Part shown: positions 1 to 6,956 of the stretch, in pieces
How the letters are laid out: each line of letters starts with the position of its first letter
Numbering within the stretch: the first letter of the stretch is position 1
Origin: Stenotrophomonas maltophilia
GTDB taxonomy: Bacteria; Pseudomonadota; Gammaproteobacteria; Xanthomonadales; Xanthomonadaceae
Length of the DNA stretch: 64,000 bases
Assembly (NCBI GenBank): GCA_002364755.1
Contig: DEZI01000030.1
Location: 111,420-175,419 of the forward strand
Reading direction: 5' to 3'
Program-made: the position numbers and the translations under genes
Notes under the pieces: generated by a model
Databases searched by the model: none
What the model saw: the letters and a program-made list of their open reading frames with translations, nothing else
What the model was told of the DNA's origin: nothing

Positions 1-100
1 CCCCCCCCCCCCTCAACCGCCCCCCCTCCGCCAACCCACGGATACCCAGCTTTTGACGTTGCCGTTGCATTGAGCAGATGCAGGGCTGCAAGCCCTGCAG
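1..100 (-). repeat. Partial composite intergenic repeat (copy A), cut by the window edge
   Basis: The first 100 bases hold no gene. Read on the minus strand they give a small GCAGGGCT/AGCCCTGC hairpin (79-99), a GTTGCC/GTTGAC hexamer tract, and then a G-rich arm ending in a run of 12 G (C1-C12 on the plus strand). The same module order occurs near 29.3, 33.1, 33.5 and 53.5 kb. The second half of the element lies outside the window, so its full extent cannot be seen. Confidence 0.6.
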
Positions 101-112
101 AACAACGCCCTC

Positions 113-135
113 ATCCACGCATGGCGTGGATCTAC
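113..135 (-). repeat. SMAG-type GTAG hairpin repeat
   Basis: On the minus strand this reads GTAG followed by an imperfect ATCCACGC/GCGTGGAT stem. The layout, GTAG at one end of a short stem-loop, is that of the SMAG repeats known from S. maltophilia. The TAG of the terminal GTAG is the stop codon of the LysR gene, so the repeat abuts and terminates that reading frame. Confidence 0.75.
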
Positions 136-1046
136 CCCATTGCCTGCCACCACTGCGCCAGCAGCTCCGGCCTGCGCAACCGTTCGCGCCACCAGCGCAA
201 TGCCGCACCATCCTCACCCGTGCGCCACGCGAGCCAGAACGTCTCCTCCGGCTTCGGCTCTTCCACCTCGCGGATCACCAGCTGGCCACGCGCCACCGCA
301 GCGCGCGCGCACGGCTCGGGCAGGAAACCGAATCCAACACCCTCGCACTGCAGCTTCAGCTTGCTGGCCATGTCCGGCACCGTCAGCATTTCCTGGCCCA
401 TCAGCAGGCCCACCGTGCGTGGCAGCAGGCGGCGCGCGGAATCGGACACCGCGATGGCGCAGTGCTCGGCCAGCTGCTCGCGGCCCAGTGCGCCCGACAC
501 CTGCGCCAGCGGATGATCCGATGCCACCGCGAACACGAAATCGACGCTGCCCAGCGGCTCCACCACATAACCGCCACCACTGGGCCCCTCGCCCGCTGCA
601 GCTACCAGCAGGTCGGCGCGACGGTCCAGCAGCGCCTCCCACGTACCCGACAGCGCTTCGCCGAACAGGCGCAGGCGCGTCGGCGCTTCAATGCCACGGA
701 ATGCGGCAATGTCCGGGCCCAGCAGCCAGGTCGGGAACATCGAATCCACCGCCAGGCTCAGCTCGGCCTCCCAGCCGGAGGCCACCCGGCGCACCCGCAG
801 CTCCAGCTCGCGGGCGGCGCGCAGCAGGTGGCGGCCCTCGTCCAGCAGGGCGCGACCGGCCTCGGTCAACTCGGCGCGGGGGCCGACCCGGTCGAACAGC
901 TGCACGCCCAGGTCCTCTTCCAGCTTGGCCACGGTGTAGGAGATGGTCGAGGGCACCTTGTGCAGGGCCTTGCCGGCGGCGGCAAACGAGCCGCGGCGGT
1001 CGATGGCATCCAGAATCTGCAAGGCATCGAGGCTGAGCTTGAGCAT
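132..1046 (-). CDS. LysR-family transcriptional regulator
   Basis: The 304-residue protein has the normal length and layout of LysR regulators: a winged helix-turn-helix at about residues 4-61 (ILDAIDRRGSFAAAGKAL, then STISYTVAKLEEDLG) and an effector-binding domain from about residue 90 to the end. It is cytoplasmic and should bind DNA as a tetramer. It is divergent from the pirin gene, the arrangement in which LysR proteins usually control their neighbour and themselves, so pirin is the likely target (inference). A small palindrome touches its start codon. The stop codon TAG belongs to a GTAG hairpin repeat. The effector is unknown. Confidence 0.9.
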   Translation of the reverse strand: MLKLSLDALQILDAIDRRGSFAAAGKALHKVPSTISYTVAKLEEDLGVQLFDRVGPRAELTEAGRALLDEGRHLLRAARELELRVRRVASGWEAELSLAVDSMFPTWLLGPDIAAFRGIEAPTRLRLFGEALSGTWEALLDRRADLLVAAAGEGPSGGGYVVEPLGSVDFVFAVASDHPLAQVSGALGREQLAEHCAIAVSDSARRLLPRTVGLLMGQEMLTVPDMASKLKLQCEGVGFGFLPEPCARAAVARGQLVIREVEEPKPEETFWLAWRTGEDGAALRWWRERLRRPELLAQWWQAMG

Positions 1047-1059
1047 TCGAAATTTTCGA
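1047..1059. promoter_or_regulatory. Candidate LysR operator
   Basis: The sequence TCGAAATTTTCGA has perfect 6-bp inverted arms around one T and touches the LysR start codon. It lies in the 140-bp gap shared with pirin. Binding here would block the regulator's own translation start region, as in autorepression. This is a position-and-symmetry argument only. Confidence 0.35.
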
Positions 1060-1186
1060 TGATGGCTGTCAAAACTATCCGTTTTTCAAACCCAAGGTGC
1101 AAGCGGATACTTCTCTCCAACGGGGGAAACACAGCGGCCACCGGCCCGCCCCCCCCATCGAATCCATCGAACAAGGAGAAATCATC

Positions 1187-1888
1187 ATGCTGCAGATCCG
1201 CAAGAGCGCTACCCGTGGCCTGGCCGAGCATGGGTGGCTGTCTTCCCGCCACACCTTCTCCTTCGCCGGCTACTACGATCCGCGCTACGTCAGCTTCGGC
1301 CCGCTGCGCGTCATCAACCAAGACCAGGTCATCGGCGGCCAGGGCTTCGGCACCCACAGCCACAGCAACATGGAAATCATTTCCTACGTGCTGGGCGGTG
1401 CGCTGGAGCACAAGGACTCGATGGGCACCGGTTCGGTGCTGCGCTACGGCGACGTGCAGGTGATGAGCGCCGGCAGCGGCGTCAGCCACAGCGAGTTCAA
1501 CCACTCGGCCACCGATCCAGTGCACTTCCTGCAGATCTGGGTCTTCCCGGACAGCGAGAACATCGAACCCTCCTACCGCGAGACCCACTTCGCGCCGGAG
1601 ACCAAGCACGGCCAACTGCGCCTGATCGCCTCGCCGGACGGTGCCGACGGTTCGCTGCGCATCCAGCAGGATGCCCGCATCTACGCCACCATCCTTGATG
1701 GCAGCCAGAAGCTGCACCACGCACTGGGCAACGGCCGTGGCGCCTACGTGCAGGTCGCCCGTGGCCAGCTGCAGGTCAATGGCATCACCCTCGATGCCGG
1801 CGATGCACTGCAGGTCAGCGACGAAGCACAGCTGACTCTGGAGAACGGCAACGATGCGGAAGTGCTGGTGTTCGACCTGCCGCTGTAA
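1187..1888 (+). CDS. Pirin-family bicupin protein
   Basis: The 233-residue protein is a full-length pirin (YhaK/YhhW type). The four metal ligands are visible at the positions known from human pirin: H57 and H59 in THSHSNME, and H101 and E103 in VSHSE. An iron-binding cupin fold is therefore expected; some bacterial members oxidise quercetin in vitro, but the physiological role is mostly unknown. The start at 1187 is chosen because AAGGAG lies 8 bases upstream; a longer frame begins at 1097 without a ribosome site. It is divergent from a LysR gene and followed by a strong hairpin, so it is probably transcribed alone. Confidence 0.9.
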   Translation: MLQIRKSATRGLAEHGWLSSRHTFSFAGYYDPRYVSFGPLRVINQDQVIGGQGFGTHSHSNMEIISYVLGGALEHKDSMGTGSVLRYGDVQVMSAGSGVSHSEFNHSATDPVHFLQIWVFPDSENIEPSYRETHFAPETKHGQLRLIASPDGADGSLRIQQDARIYATILDGSQKLHHALGNGRGAYVQVARGQLQVNGITLDAGDALQVSDEAQLTLENGNDAEVLVFDLPL

Positions 1889-1902
1889 GCGCTGCGCCGT
1901 AG

Positions 1903-1950
1903 CATGCAGCGAGGCCCGCGATGCCCACCGGTATCGCGGGCCTCTGCATG
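1903..1950 (+). terminator. Hairpin after pirin
   Basis: Arms GAGGCCCGCGAT (1911-1922) and ATCGCGGGCCTC (1933-1944) pair perfectly and are extended by CATGCAG/TGCATG. No T-run follows, so it may be a weak terminator or a 3' mRNA stabiliser. Confidence 0.6.
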
Positions 1951-2061
1951 TGTGGTGGACGACGCTGCATTCGTATTCGCCACGGGATGACACGATTGGC
2001 ACTTGCCCAAGCCAACTGCAAACGTTTTCATGACAGGGATTCTCCGGAGCCTTCCCTGCGC

Positions 2062-3201
2062 ATGACGCCTTCATCCCCGCGTGCCCAGCAGCACGCCACC
2101 CGTGCCGCCTTCCTCATTCCCGGCTTTGCCACCGCTGCCTGGGCGCCAATGGTGCCCTATGCCAAGGCCAAGGCCGGGCTGTCCGATGCCAGCCTGGGCG
2201 CCGTGCTGCTGTGCCTGGGCCTCGGCTCGCTGCTGGCAATGCCGCTGGCCGGCGCATTGAGCGGACGCCTGGGTTGCCGTCGCCTGATGGTCATCACCAC
2301 CACGCTGATCCTGCTGGCGCTGCCGTTGCTGTCGCTCGCGCCCTCACCGCTGGCACTGGGCGCGGCGCTGTTCCTGTTCGGTGCAGGCGTGGGCGCGATG
2401 GACTGCACGATGAACATGCAGGCCGTCGCAGTCGAACGCGATGCCGGCCGCGCGATGATGTCCGGCTTCCACGCGTTCTACAGCATCGGCGGCTTCGTCG
2501 GTGCCGGCTGCATGACCGGTCTGCTGTTGCTGGGCACGCCGCTGTGGATGGCGGCACTGCTGTCGGTCGGCGCGTTGCTCGTGGTCGCGCTGCTGTCGGC
2601 ACCGCACTGGCGCGCGCAGCGCATCGCCCATGACGGCCCGATGCTGGCCATTCCGCATGGCGTGGTGCTGTTCATCAGCGTGCTGGCCTTCATTGTGTTC
2701 CTGGCCGAAGGGTCGATGCTCGACTGGAGCGCGGTGTTCCTGGCCGACGTGCGGCAGGTGCCGCGTGATCAGGCCGGTGCTGGCTTTGCGGTGTTCACCC
2801 TTGCGATGACCGCGATGCGCCTGTTCGGCGATGGCATCGTCGAGCGCCTTGGCCGCACGCGCACCATCGTCATCGGTGGCATCACCGCCGCCACCGGCTT
2901 CGCCCTGGCCACGCTGGTGCCCTCCTTCGCGGTGGCACTGGTCGGCTACGTGATGGTCGGCCTGGGCTGCGCCAACATCGTGCCGGCGCTGTTCTCGATG
3001 GCCGGCCAGCAGCGCGCGATGCCGGAGAGCATCGCCATCACCGCAGTGACCACGCTGGGCTACGCCGGCATCCTCGCCGGCCCGGCGGCCATCGGCGGGC
3101 TGGCCCATTTCACCACCCTGGGCATCGCGTTCCTGTGCGTGGCCGCGCTGCTGCTCGGCGTCGCCGCCTCGGCCCGCGCCCTCGCCCGCCGCCTTCCCTG
3201 A
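2062..3201 (+). CDS. MFS transporter, YbjJ-like
   Basis: The 379-residue protein has about 12 hydrophobic segments and no long soluble domain. Its N-terminal half resembles the E. coli YbjJ group: a PGFATAAWAPMVPYAK opening, a LSGRLGCRR loop after the second helix (MFS motif A position), and DCTMNMQAVAVERDAG before GFHAFYSIGGFVGAG. It is an inner-membrane secondary transporter or exporter; the substrate cannot be told. I take the ATG at 2062, 15 bases after a GGAG; the open frame extends back to 1921, but that start lies inside the pirin 3' hairpin. The gene ends at a very long hairpin shared with the converging hydrolase gene. Confidence 0.82.
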   Translation: MTPSSPRAQQHATRAAFLIPGFATAAWAPMVPYAKAKAGLSDASLGAVLLCLGLGSLLAMPLAGALSGRLGCRRLMVITTTLILLALPLLSLAPSPLALGAALFLFGAGVGAMDCTMNMQAVAVERDAGRAMMSGFHAFYSIGGFVGAGCMTGLLLLGTPLWMAALLSVGALLVVALLSAPHWRAQRIAHDGPMLAIPHGVVLFISVLAFIVFLAEGSMLDWSAVFLADVRQVPRDQAGAGFAVFTLAMTAMRLFGDGIVERLGRTRTIVIGGITAATGFALATLVPSFAVALVGYVMVGLGCANIVPALFSMAGQQRAMPESIAITAVTTLGYAGILAGPAAIGGLAHFTTLGIAFLCVAALLLGVAASARALARRLP

Positions 3202-3205
3202 ACCC

Positions 3206-3272
3206 AAAGAGGGGACGGAGGGGATTAAGTCGTTTGTGCCACAAGCGACCCAATCCCCTCCGTCCCCTCTTT
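3206..3272. terminator. Long bidirectional terminator hairpin
   Basis: Perfect 21-bp arms (3206-3226 and 3252-3272) begin AAAGAGGGGACGG on both strands. The spacer itself folds (TCGTTTGT/ACAAGCGA), so all 67 bases form one hairpin. The T-rich end on each strand fits a terminator for both converging genes, MFS and hydrolase. It reaches the first base of the hydrolase stop codon. Confidence 0.8.
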
Positions 3273-4390
3273 CAGGCGCGCACCAGCCACTCGGCCTGGG
3301 CGGGCAGCTGCGGTGCCGGGCAGGTCGCACGCGGGTGGTGTGCGTCCTGCGCCATCCAGTCATCGACCACGCCGGCCAGCAGGTCCAGGCGCAGCGGCAG
3401 GGTGATGTGGTCTTCGCCGCGCATCTCGATGTAGTGCGCGCGCGGGTTGGCCCGGGCCAGTTCACGGCCCTGGCTGACCGGAATGTGCTGGTCGCCCTGC
3501 CCGTGCAGCAGCAGCACGCAGGCGCGGGTATCGGCCAGCGCGCGGGCCACGTCCACCTGGTCCAGGTCGACGTCGATGCGGCGGCTGGCCGCGGCGATCA
3601 CCTGGTTGATGTCCTGGCCGCCGTAGCGCCAGCGCGCGTAGGACGCCACCGCCTGCGCCTTCAGCCCTTCCGGCTGCAGCGCCATCAGGTGCGGGATCAT
3701 GGTGCGGATCGCTACGCCGGCATTGGCGAACGATTCCATCGCCACCACGCCGGCCACCTGGTCGCCCAGCCTGTCGGCGGTGAACACCGCGGTGACCGCG
3801 CCGTAGGAGACGCCGAACAGGTACAGCGGGCCGGTCACTTCGCCACGCGCGCGCAGTTCGCCGATCACATCGACCACGTCATCCGATTCATAGGTGCCGT
3901 AGCCGGATGGCCCGTGCCCGGACTGGCCGTGGTTGCGCAGATCAAGGGTGACCACGCGGTACCCCGATTCGGCCAGCTGCAGCGACCACGGCAGCATCGA
4001 ATCACCATTCATCATCCAACCGTGCAGCAGCACCACGGTGCCGCGCGGCGCCTGCGCACGGAAAGGCTGCGGCACGGTGAGGCTCAGCCCGGTGTCCAGC
4101 GGCTGGCCGTTCTCGTGGCGCTGCGGCAGGTAGTGGTAGCGGGCGCCGTAGTCGCCCGCATCGAACGCACGCCAGAAGATCGGCACGCCATCGCGTCCCG
4201 GCAGGAAGCCATGGCGGTTGGGCAGCTGGGCGATGGCCGCGGCGATGCGCGGCGTGTCCAGCAACGTGGAAACGCCACCGGGCGCGATCAGCTGGTCGCT
4301 GAGCGAGGTGGACGAGGCGGTGATCGAGGATGAGCATGCAGCCAGCCACAGGCCGGCGCACGCCAGCAACAGCAGCAGCGGGCGCTTCAT
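3272..4390 (-). CDS. Alpha/beta-hydrolase lipoprotein
   Basis: The 372-residue protein starts with a lipoprotein signal (LWLAAC, lipid-bearing C19), so it should sit in the outer or inner membrane facing the periplasm. The hydrolase core follows: the oxyanion strand VVLLHGW, nucleophile elbow GVSYGA (Ser195), an acid in LLLHGQGDQHIP and the histidine in GEDHITL. Substrate is unknown; the family includes esterases and lipases. The start at 4390 is chosen because it gives the signal peptide; the open frame runs on to 5929 without one. It is divergent from the cytochrome operon, 183 bases away, with no obvious functional link. Confidence 0.85.
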   Translation of the reverse strand: MKRPLLLLLACAGLWLAACSSSITASSTSLSDQLIAPGGVSTLLDTPRIAAAIAQLPNRHGFLPGRDGVPIFWRAFDAGDYGARYHYLPQRHENGQPLDTGLSLTVPQPFRAQAPRGTVVLLHGWMMNGDSMLPWSLQLAESGYRVVTLDLRNHGQSGHGPSGYGTYESDDVVDVIGELRARGEVTGPLYLFGVSYGAVTAVFTADRLGDQVAGVVAMESFANAGVAIRTMIPHLMALQPEGLKAQAVASYARWRYGGQDINQVIAAASRRIDVDLDQVDVARALADTRACVLLLHGQGDQHIPVSQGRELARANPRAHYIEMRGEDHITLPLRLDLLAGVVDDWMAQDAHHPRATCPAPQLPAQAEWLVRA

Positions 4391-4573
4391 GGGCAATCGG
4401 GGAAAAGGTACGACAGCGTCGCAGGTTAGCGGGCACGACCGGGCGCATCTATCGCAGCTCGATGACGGGTTGATGACAATCCGGGATCGATTCAGCTTCG
4501 CGCGATGTCGCATATGGACAAAGCCTTGATCCGGATCAATGAACGCGCCTGCGCGTTTGCCGACAGTGCGCCC

Positions 4574-5920
4574 ATGCGTACCTCGTTCAAGCTCCTCCTT
4601 GTCCTCGCCGCCGCGACCGGTGCGGCCTGGGGCATTGCCCGCAGCACGCCGTACTGGTTCGCGCCGCGCCAGCACGCCGTGGTCGACATCCACGATCCCG
4701 CGTTGATCGCACGCGGCCAGTACCTGTCGCGCGTGGCCGACTGCGCCGCCTGCCACACGGCCCCCGGCGGCAAAGCCTTTGCCGGCGGGCTGGGCATGCA
4801 GACGCCGATGGGCACGATCTATTCCACCAACATCACCCCGGACCCGGATACCGGCATCGGCCGCTACGACTATGCCGATTTCGAGCGCGCGGTCCGCCGC
4901 GGCATCCGCCACGATGGCCTGCCGCTTTACCCGGCCATGCCCTATGCCTCCTACGTGATCGCCAGCGATGACGAGGTCCAGGCGCTGTACGCCTACTTCA
5001 TGGGCGCGGTGCAGCCGGTGCGCCAGCACAACGCCGACAGCACGATCCTCTGGCCAGCCAACGTGCGCTGGCCGCTGGCGTGGTGGCAACTGCTGTTTGC
5101 CCGCCCCCGCAGCTTCGTTGCCGATCCTTCGCTGGATGCCGGCCAGCAGCGCGGTGCCGAACTGGTGGAGGGCCTGGCGCACTGTGGCGCCTGCCATACC
5201 CCGCGCGGCCTGGCCTTCGAGGAAACCGCCATGGCCGATGACCAGAGCCGCCGCTTTCTCTCCGGTTCGGTACTGGAAGGCTGGTATGCGAAGAACCTGC
5301 GCAACGAAGCCACCGGCTTGGCCAGCTGGAGCCAGGACGAGATCGTCGAGTTCCTGCGTACCGGCCGCACCGATCGGTCCGCCGCGTTCGGCGGCATGGC
5401 CGACGTGGTGGAACACAGCACCCAGTACCTGACCGACGCCGACCTGCTGGCCATGGCCCGTTACCTGAAGCAGTTGCCGCCGCGCGCCGGCCGCAGCACG
5501 CAGTGGATTGCCAGCCCCGACACGACCACCACCGCGCTGCGCGACGGCGACTACCGCGTGGATGGCTCGCTGGCCTATGCCGAGCACTGCCAGGCCTGCC
5601 ACCGCGCCGATGGCCGTGGCATGCCGCGCATCTACCCTTCCCTGGCCGGCAACTCCATCGTCTTCGCCGATGACCCGAGTTCGCTGGTGCAGGTCACCTT
5701 GGCCGGTGGCCGCACGCCGCACACACCGCGCGACCGGATGGCCTTCTCGATGCCCGGCTTCGAGCATCTGCCCAACGCCCAGCTCGCGCAGATCCTGACC
5801 TTCATCCGCAGCAGCTGGGGCAACCAGGCCAGCGCGGTGAGCGAAGCCGACATCGCGCGCATGCGCAGGGTGGTGCGCGACAAACCCGTGCATGTGGTTC
5901 CGCAGGAGGTGGCACCATGA
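4574..5920 (+). CDS. Triheme c-type cytochrome (alcohol dehydrogenase cytochrome-subunit type)
   Basis: The 448-residue protein has a cleavable or anchoring hydrophobic N-terminus (residues 5-22) and three c-heme sites: C57-AA-C60-H61, C204-GA-C207-H208 and C339-QA-C342-H343. Length and heme spacing match the cytochrome subunit of membrane-bound alcohol and gluconate dehydrogenases, which hands electrons to ubiquinone or an oxidase in the periplasm. No dehydrogenase subunit lies nearby. Instead it overlaps the next gene by ATGA, and that gene is TsdA-like, so it is probably the electron acceptor of that enzyme (inference). The start at 4574 is preferred because it begins directly at the signal sequence; an in-frame ATG at 4505 would add 23 residues ahead of it. 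Confidence 0.85.
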   Translation: MRTSFKLLLVLAAATGAAWGIARSTPYWFAPRQHAVVDIHDPALIARGQYLSRVADCAACHTAPGGKAFAGGLGMQTPMGTIYSTNITPDPDTGIGRYDYADFERAVRRGIRHDGLPLYPAMPYASYVIASDDEVQALYAYFMGAVQPVRQHNADSTILWPANVRWPLAWWQLLFARPRSFVADPSLDAGQQRGAELVEGLAHCGACHTPRGLAFEETAMADDQSRRFLSGSVLEGWYAKNLRNEATGLASWSQDEIVEFLRTGRTDRSAAFGGMADVVEHSTQYLTDADLLAMARYLKQLPPRAGRSTQWIASPDTTTTALRDGDYRVDGSLAYAEHCQACHRADGRGMPRIYPSLAGNSIVFADDPSSLVQVTLAGGRTPHTPRDRMAFSMPGFEHLPNAQLAQILTFIRSSWGNQASAVSEADIARMRRVVRDKPVHVVPQEVAP

Positions 5921-6840
5921 GGCGCTCACGCAAGCGCAGAAACGCGGCCATTGTCATTGTCATCGGCGTACTGGTGGTGGCCGCAGCCGCCGCACTGCTG
6001 TACGCGTACCGCCATCCGTCGCTGGATGCCACTCCCGCCACGTTGGACATCCTCGACGCACAGGGCGCTCGGGTCGGCGCGTACCACATGCCCAGCGCCG
6101 AAGAGATCGCCAGCCTCGGCAATGGCGATGCGGTGATGTACGGCCGCCGCCTGCTCAACGAGACCGCGCGCCTGCTGCCGGACAACGTGGGCAATGACCT
6201 GAACTGCAACTCCTGCCACATGGCCGAGGGCAAGCGGCCTTTCGGCAACCACTACCTCAACACCGGCGGTGGCAGCTACCCGCGCTACATGACCCGTCCC
6301 GGCAAGGAGATCGGCCTGGTCGAACGCATCAACGGCTGCCTGCAGCGTTCGATGAACGGCAAGCCGCTGGCCCGCGACGCACCGCCGATGCGCGCGATGC
6401 TGGAATACATGGCCTGGCTGAGCCGCCCCGTACCCGACGGCGCGCGGGTGGCGGCGCCAAGCGAAGGGCCAATCGACTCCTCGCTGGTGCCCGACCGCGC
6501 GCGCGGCCAGGCCCTGTATGCAGCGCAGTGCGCCGCCTGCCACGGCGACAATGGCGAGGGCCGCCGCGATGGCAGCGGCGATATCGCTTTCCCGCCGCTG
6601 TGGGGCGAGCGAAGCTTCAACATCGGCGCCGGCATGGCACGGCTGTACAAGGCGGCCAGCTTCGTCAAGCACAACATGCCGCCGGCAGCGGGCCGCGAAC
6701 CTCCGCTGGGCCAGCAGGTGATGCCCGACCAGGATGCGGTGGACATCGCCGACTACTTCATCCACCAGCCGCGGCCGGATTTCGCTGGAAAAGGCAAGGA
6801 CTGGCCGCGCGACCCCAAGCCCAGGGATGCGCGCTACTGA
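5917..6840 (+). CDS. Diheme cytochrome c, TsdA-like (thiosulfate dehydrogenase candidate)
   Basis: The 307-residue protein has an N-terminal membrane anchor (residues 10-30) and two c-heme sites, C97-NS-C100-H101 and C205-AA-C208-H209. Family hallmarks of TsdA are clear: RINGCLQRSMNGKPL after heme 1, and FPPLWG...SFNIGAGM with KHNMP after heme 2. The cysteine in RINGC (C141) is 44 residues after the first heme cysteine, as the axial cysteine of heme 1 is in Allochromatium TsdA. This predicts a periplasmic enzyme joining two thiosulfates to tetrathionate, or the reverse. It is translationally coupled to the triheme cytochrome. The family call is firm; activity and direction are inferred. Confidence 0.8.
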   Translation: MRRSRKRRNAAIVIVIGVLVVAAAAALLYAYRHPSLDATPATLDILDAQGARVGAYHMPSAEEIASLGNGDAVMYGRRLLNETARLLPDNVGNDLNCNSCHMAEGKRPFGNHYLNTGGGSYPRYMTRPGKEIGLVERINGCLQRSMNGKPLARDAPPMRAMLEYMAWLSRPVPDGARVAAPSEGPIDSSLVPDRARGQALYAAQCAACHGDNGEGRRDGSGDIAFPPLWGERSFNIGAGMARLYKAASFVKHNMPPAAGREPPLGQQVMPDQDAVDIADYFIHQPRPDFAGKGKDWPRDPKPRDARY

Positions 6841-6843
6841 GCA

Positions 6844-6865
6844 GATGGCCGAAGTGTCGGCCATC
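6844..6865 (+). terminator. Hairpin after the cytochrome operon
   Basis: GATGGCCGA and TCGGCCATC pair perfectly (9 bp, loop AGTG) three bases after the tsdA-like stop codon. No T-run follows, so termination strength is uncertain. Confidence 0.5.
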
Positions 6866-6878
6866 ACACAATACGAAC

Positions 6879-6909
6879 TGTGCATCCATGCGTCACCGCC
6901 GTGTCACTG
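6879..6909 (+). promoter_or_regulatory. Possible Pho box (PhoB site)
   Basis: Two GTCA cores (6892 and 6903) are spaced exactly 11 bp, with a weaker CTGTGCA one step earlier. PhoB binds direct repeats with an 11-bp period and CTGTCA-like cores. The site is about 50 bp ahead of the receptor gene that precedes phospholipase C, a typical phosphate-starvation target. The match is partial. Confidence 0.35.
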
Positions 6910-6956
6910 GCGCTGCTGAAACTCCCGGGCTTTCCCTCTCTCAAGGTCCGGTTTCG

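Noticed and set aside
1..12. Poly-C tract as a phase-variable switch
   Set aside because: It is at the window edge and inside a repeat, not in a gene or promoter that I can see.
866..2074. A 402-residue open frame on the minus strand across the pirin gene
   Set aside because: It is the antisense shadow of pirin and LysR genes; the protein has no recognisable fold and the real genes on the other strand have start sites and motifs.
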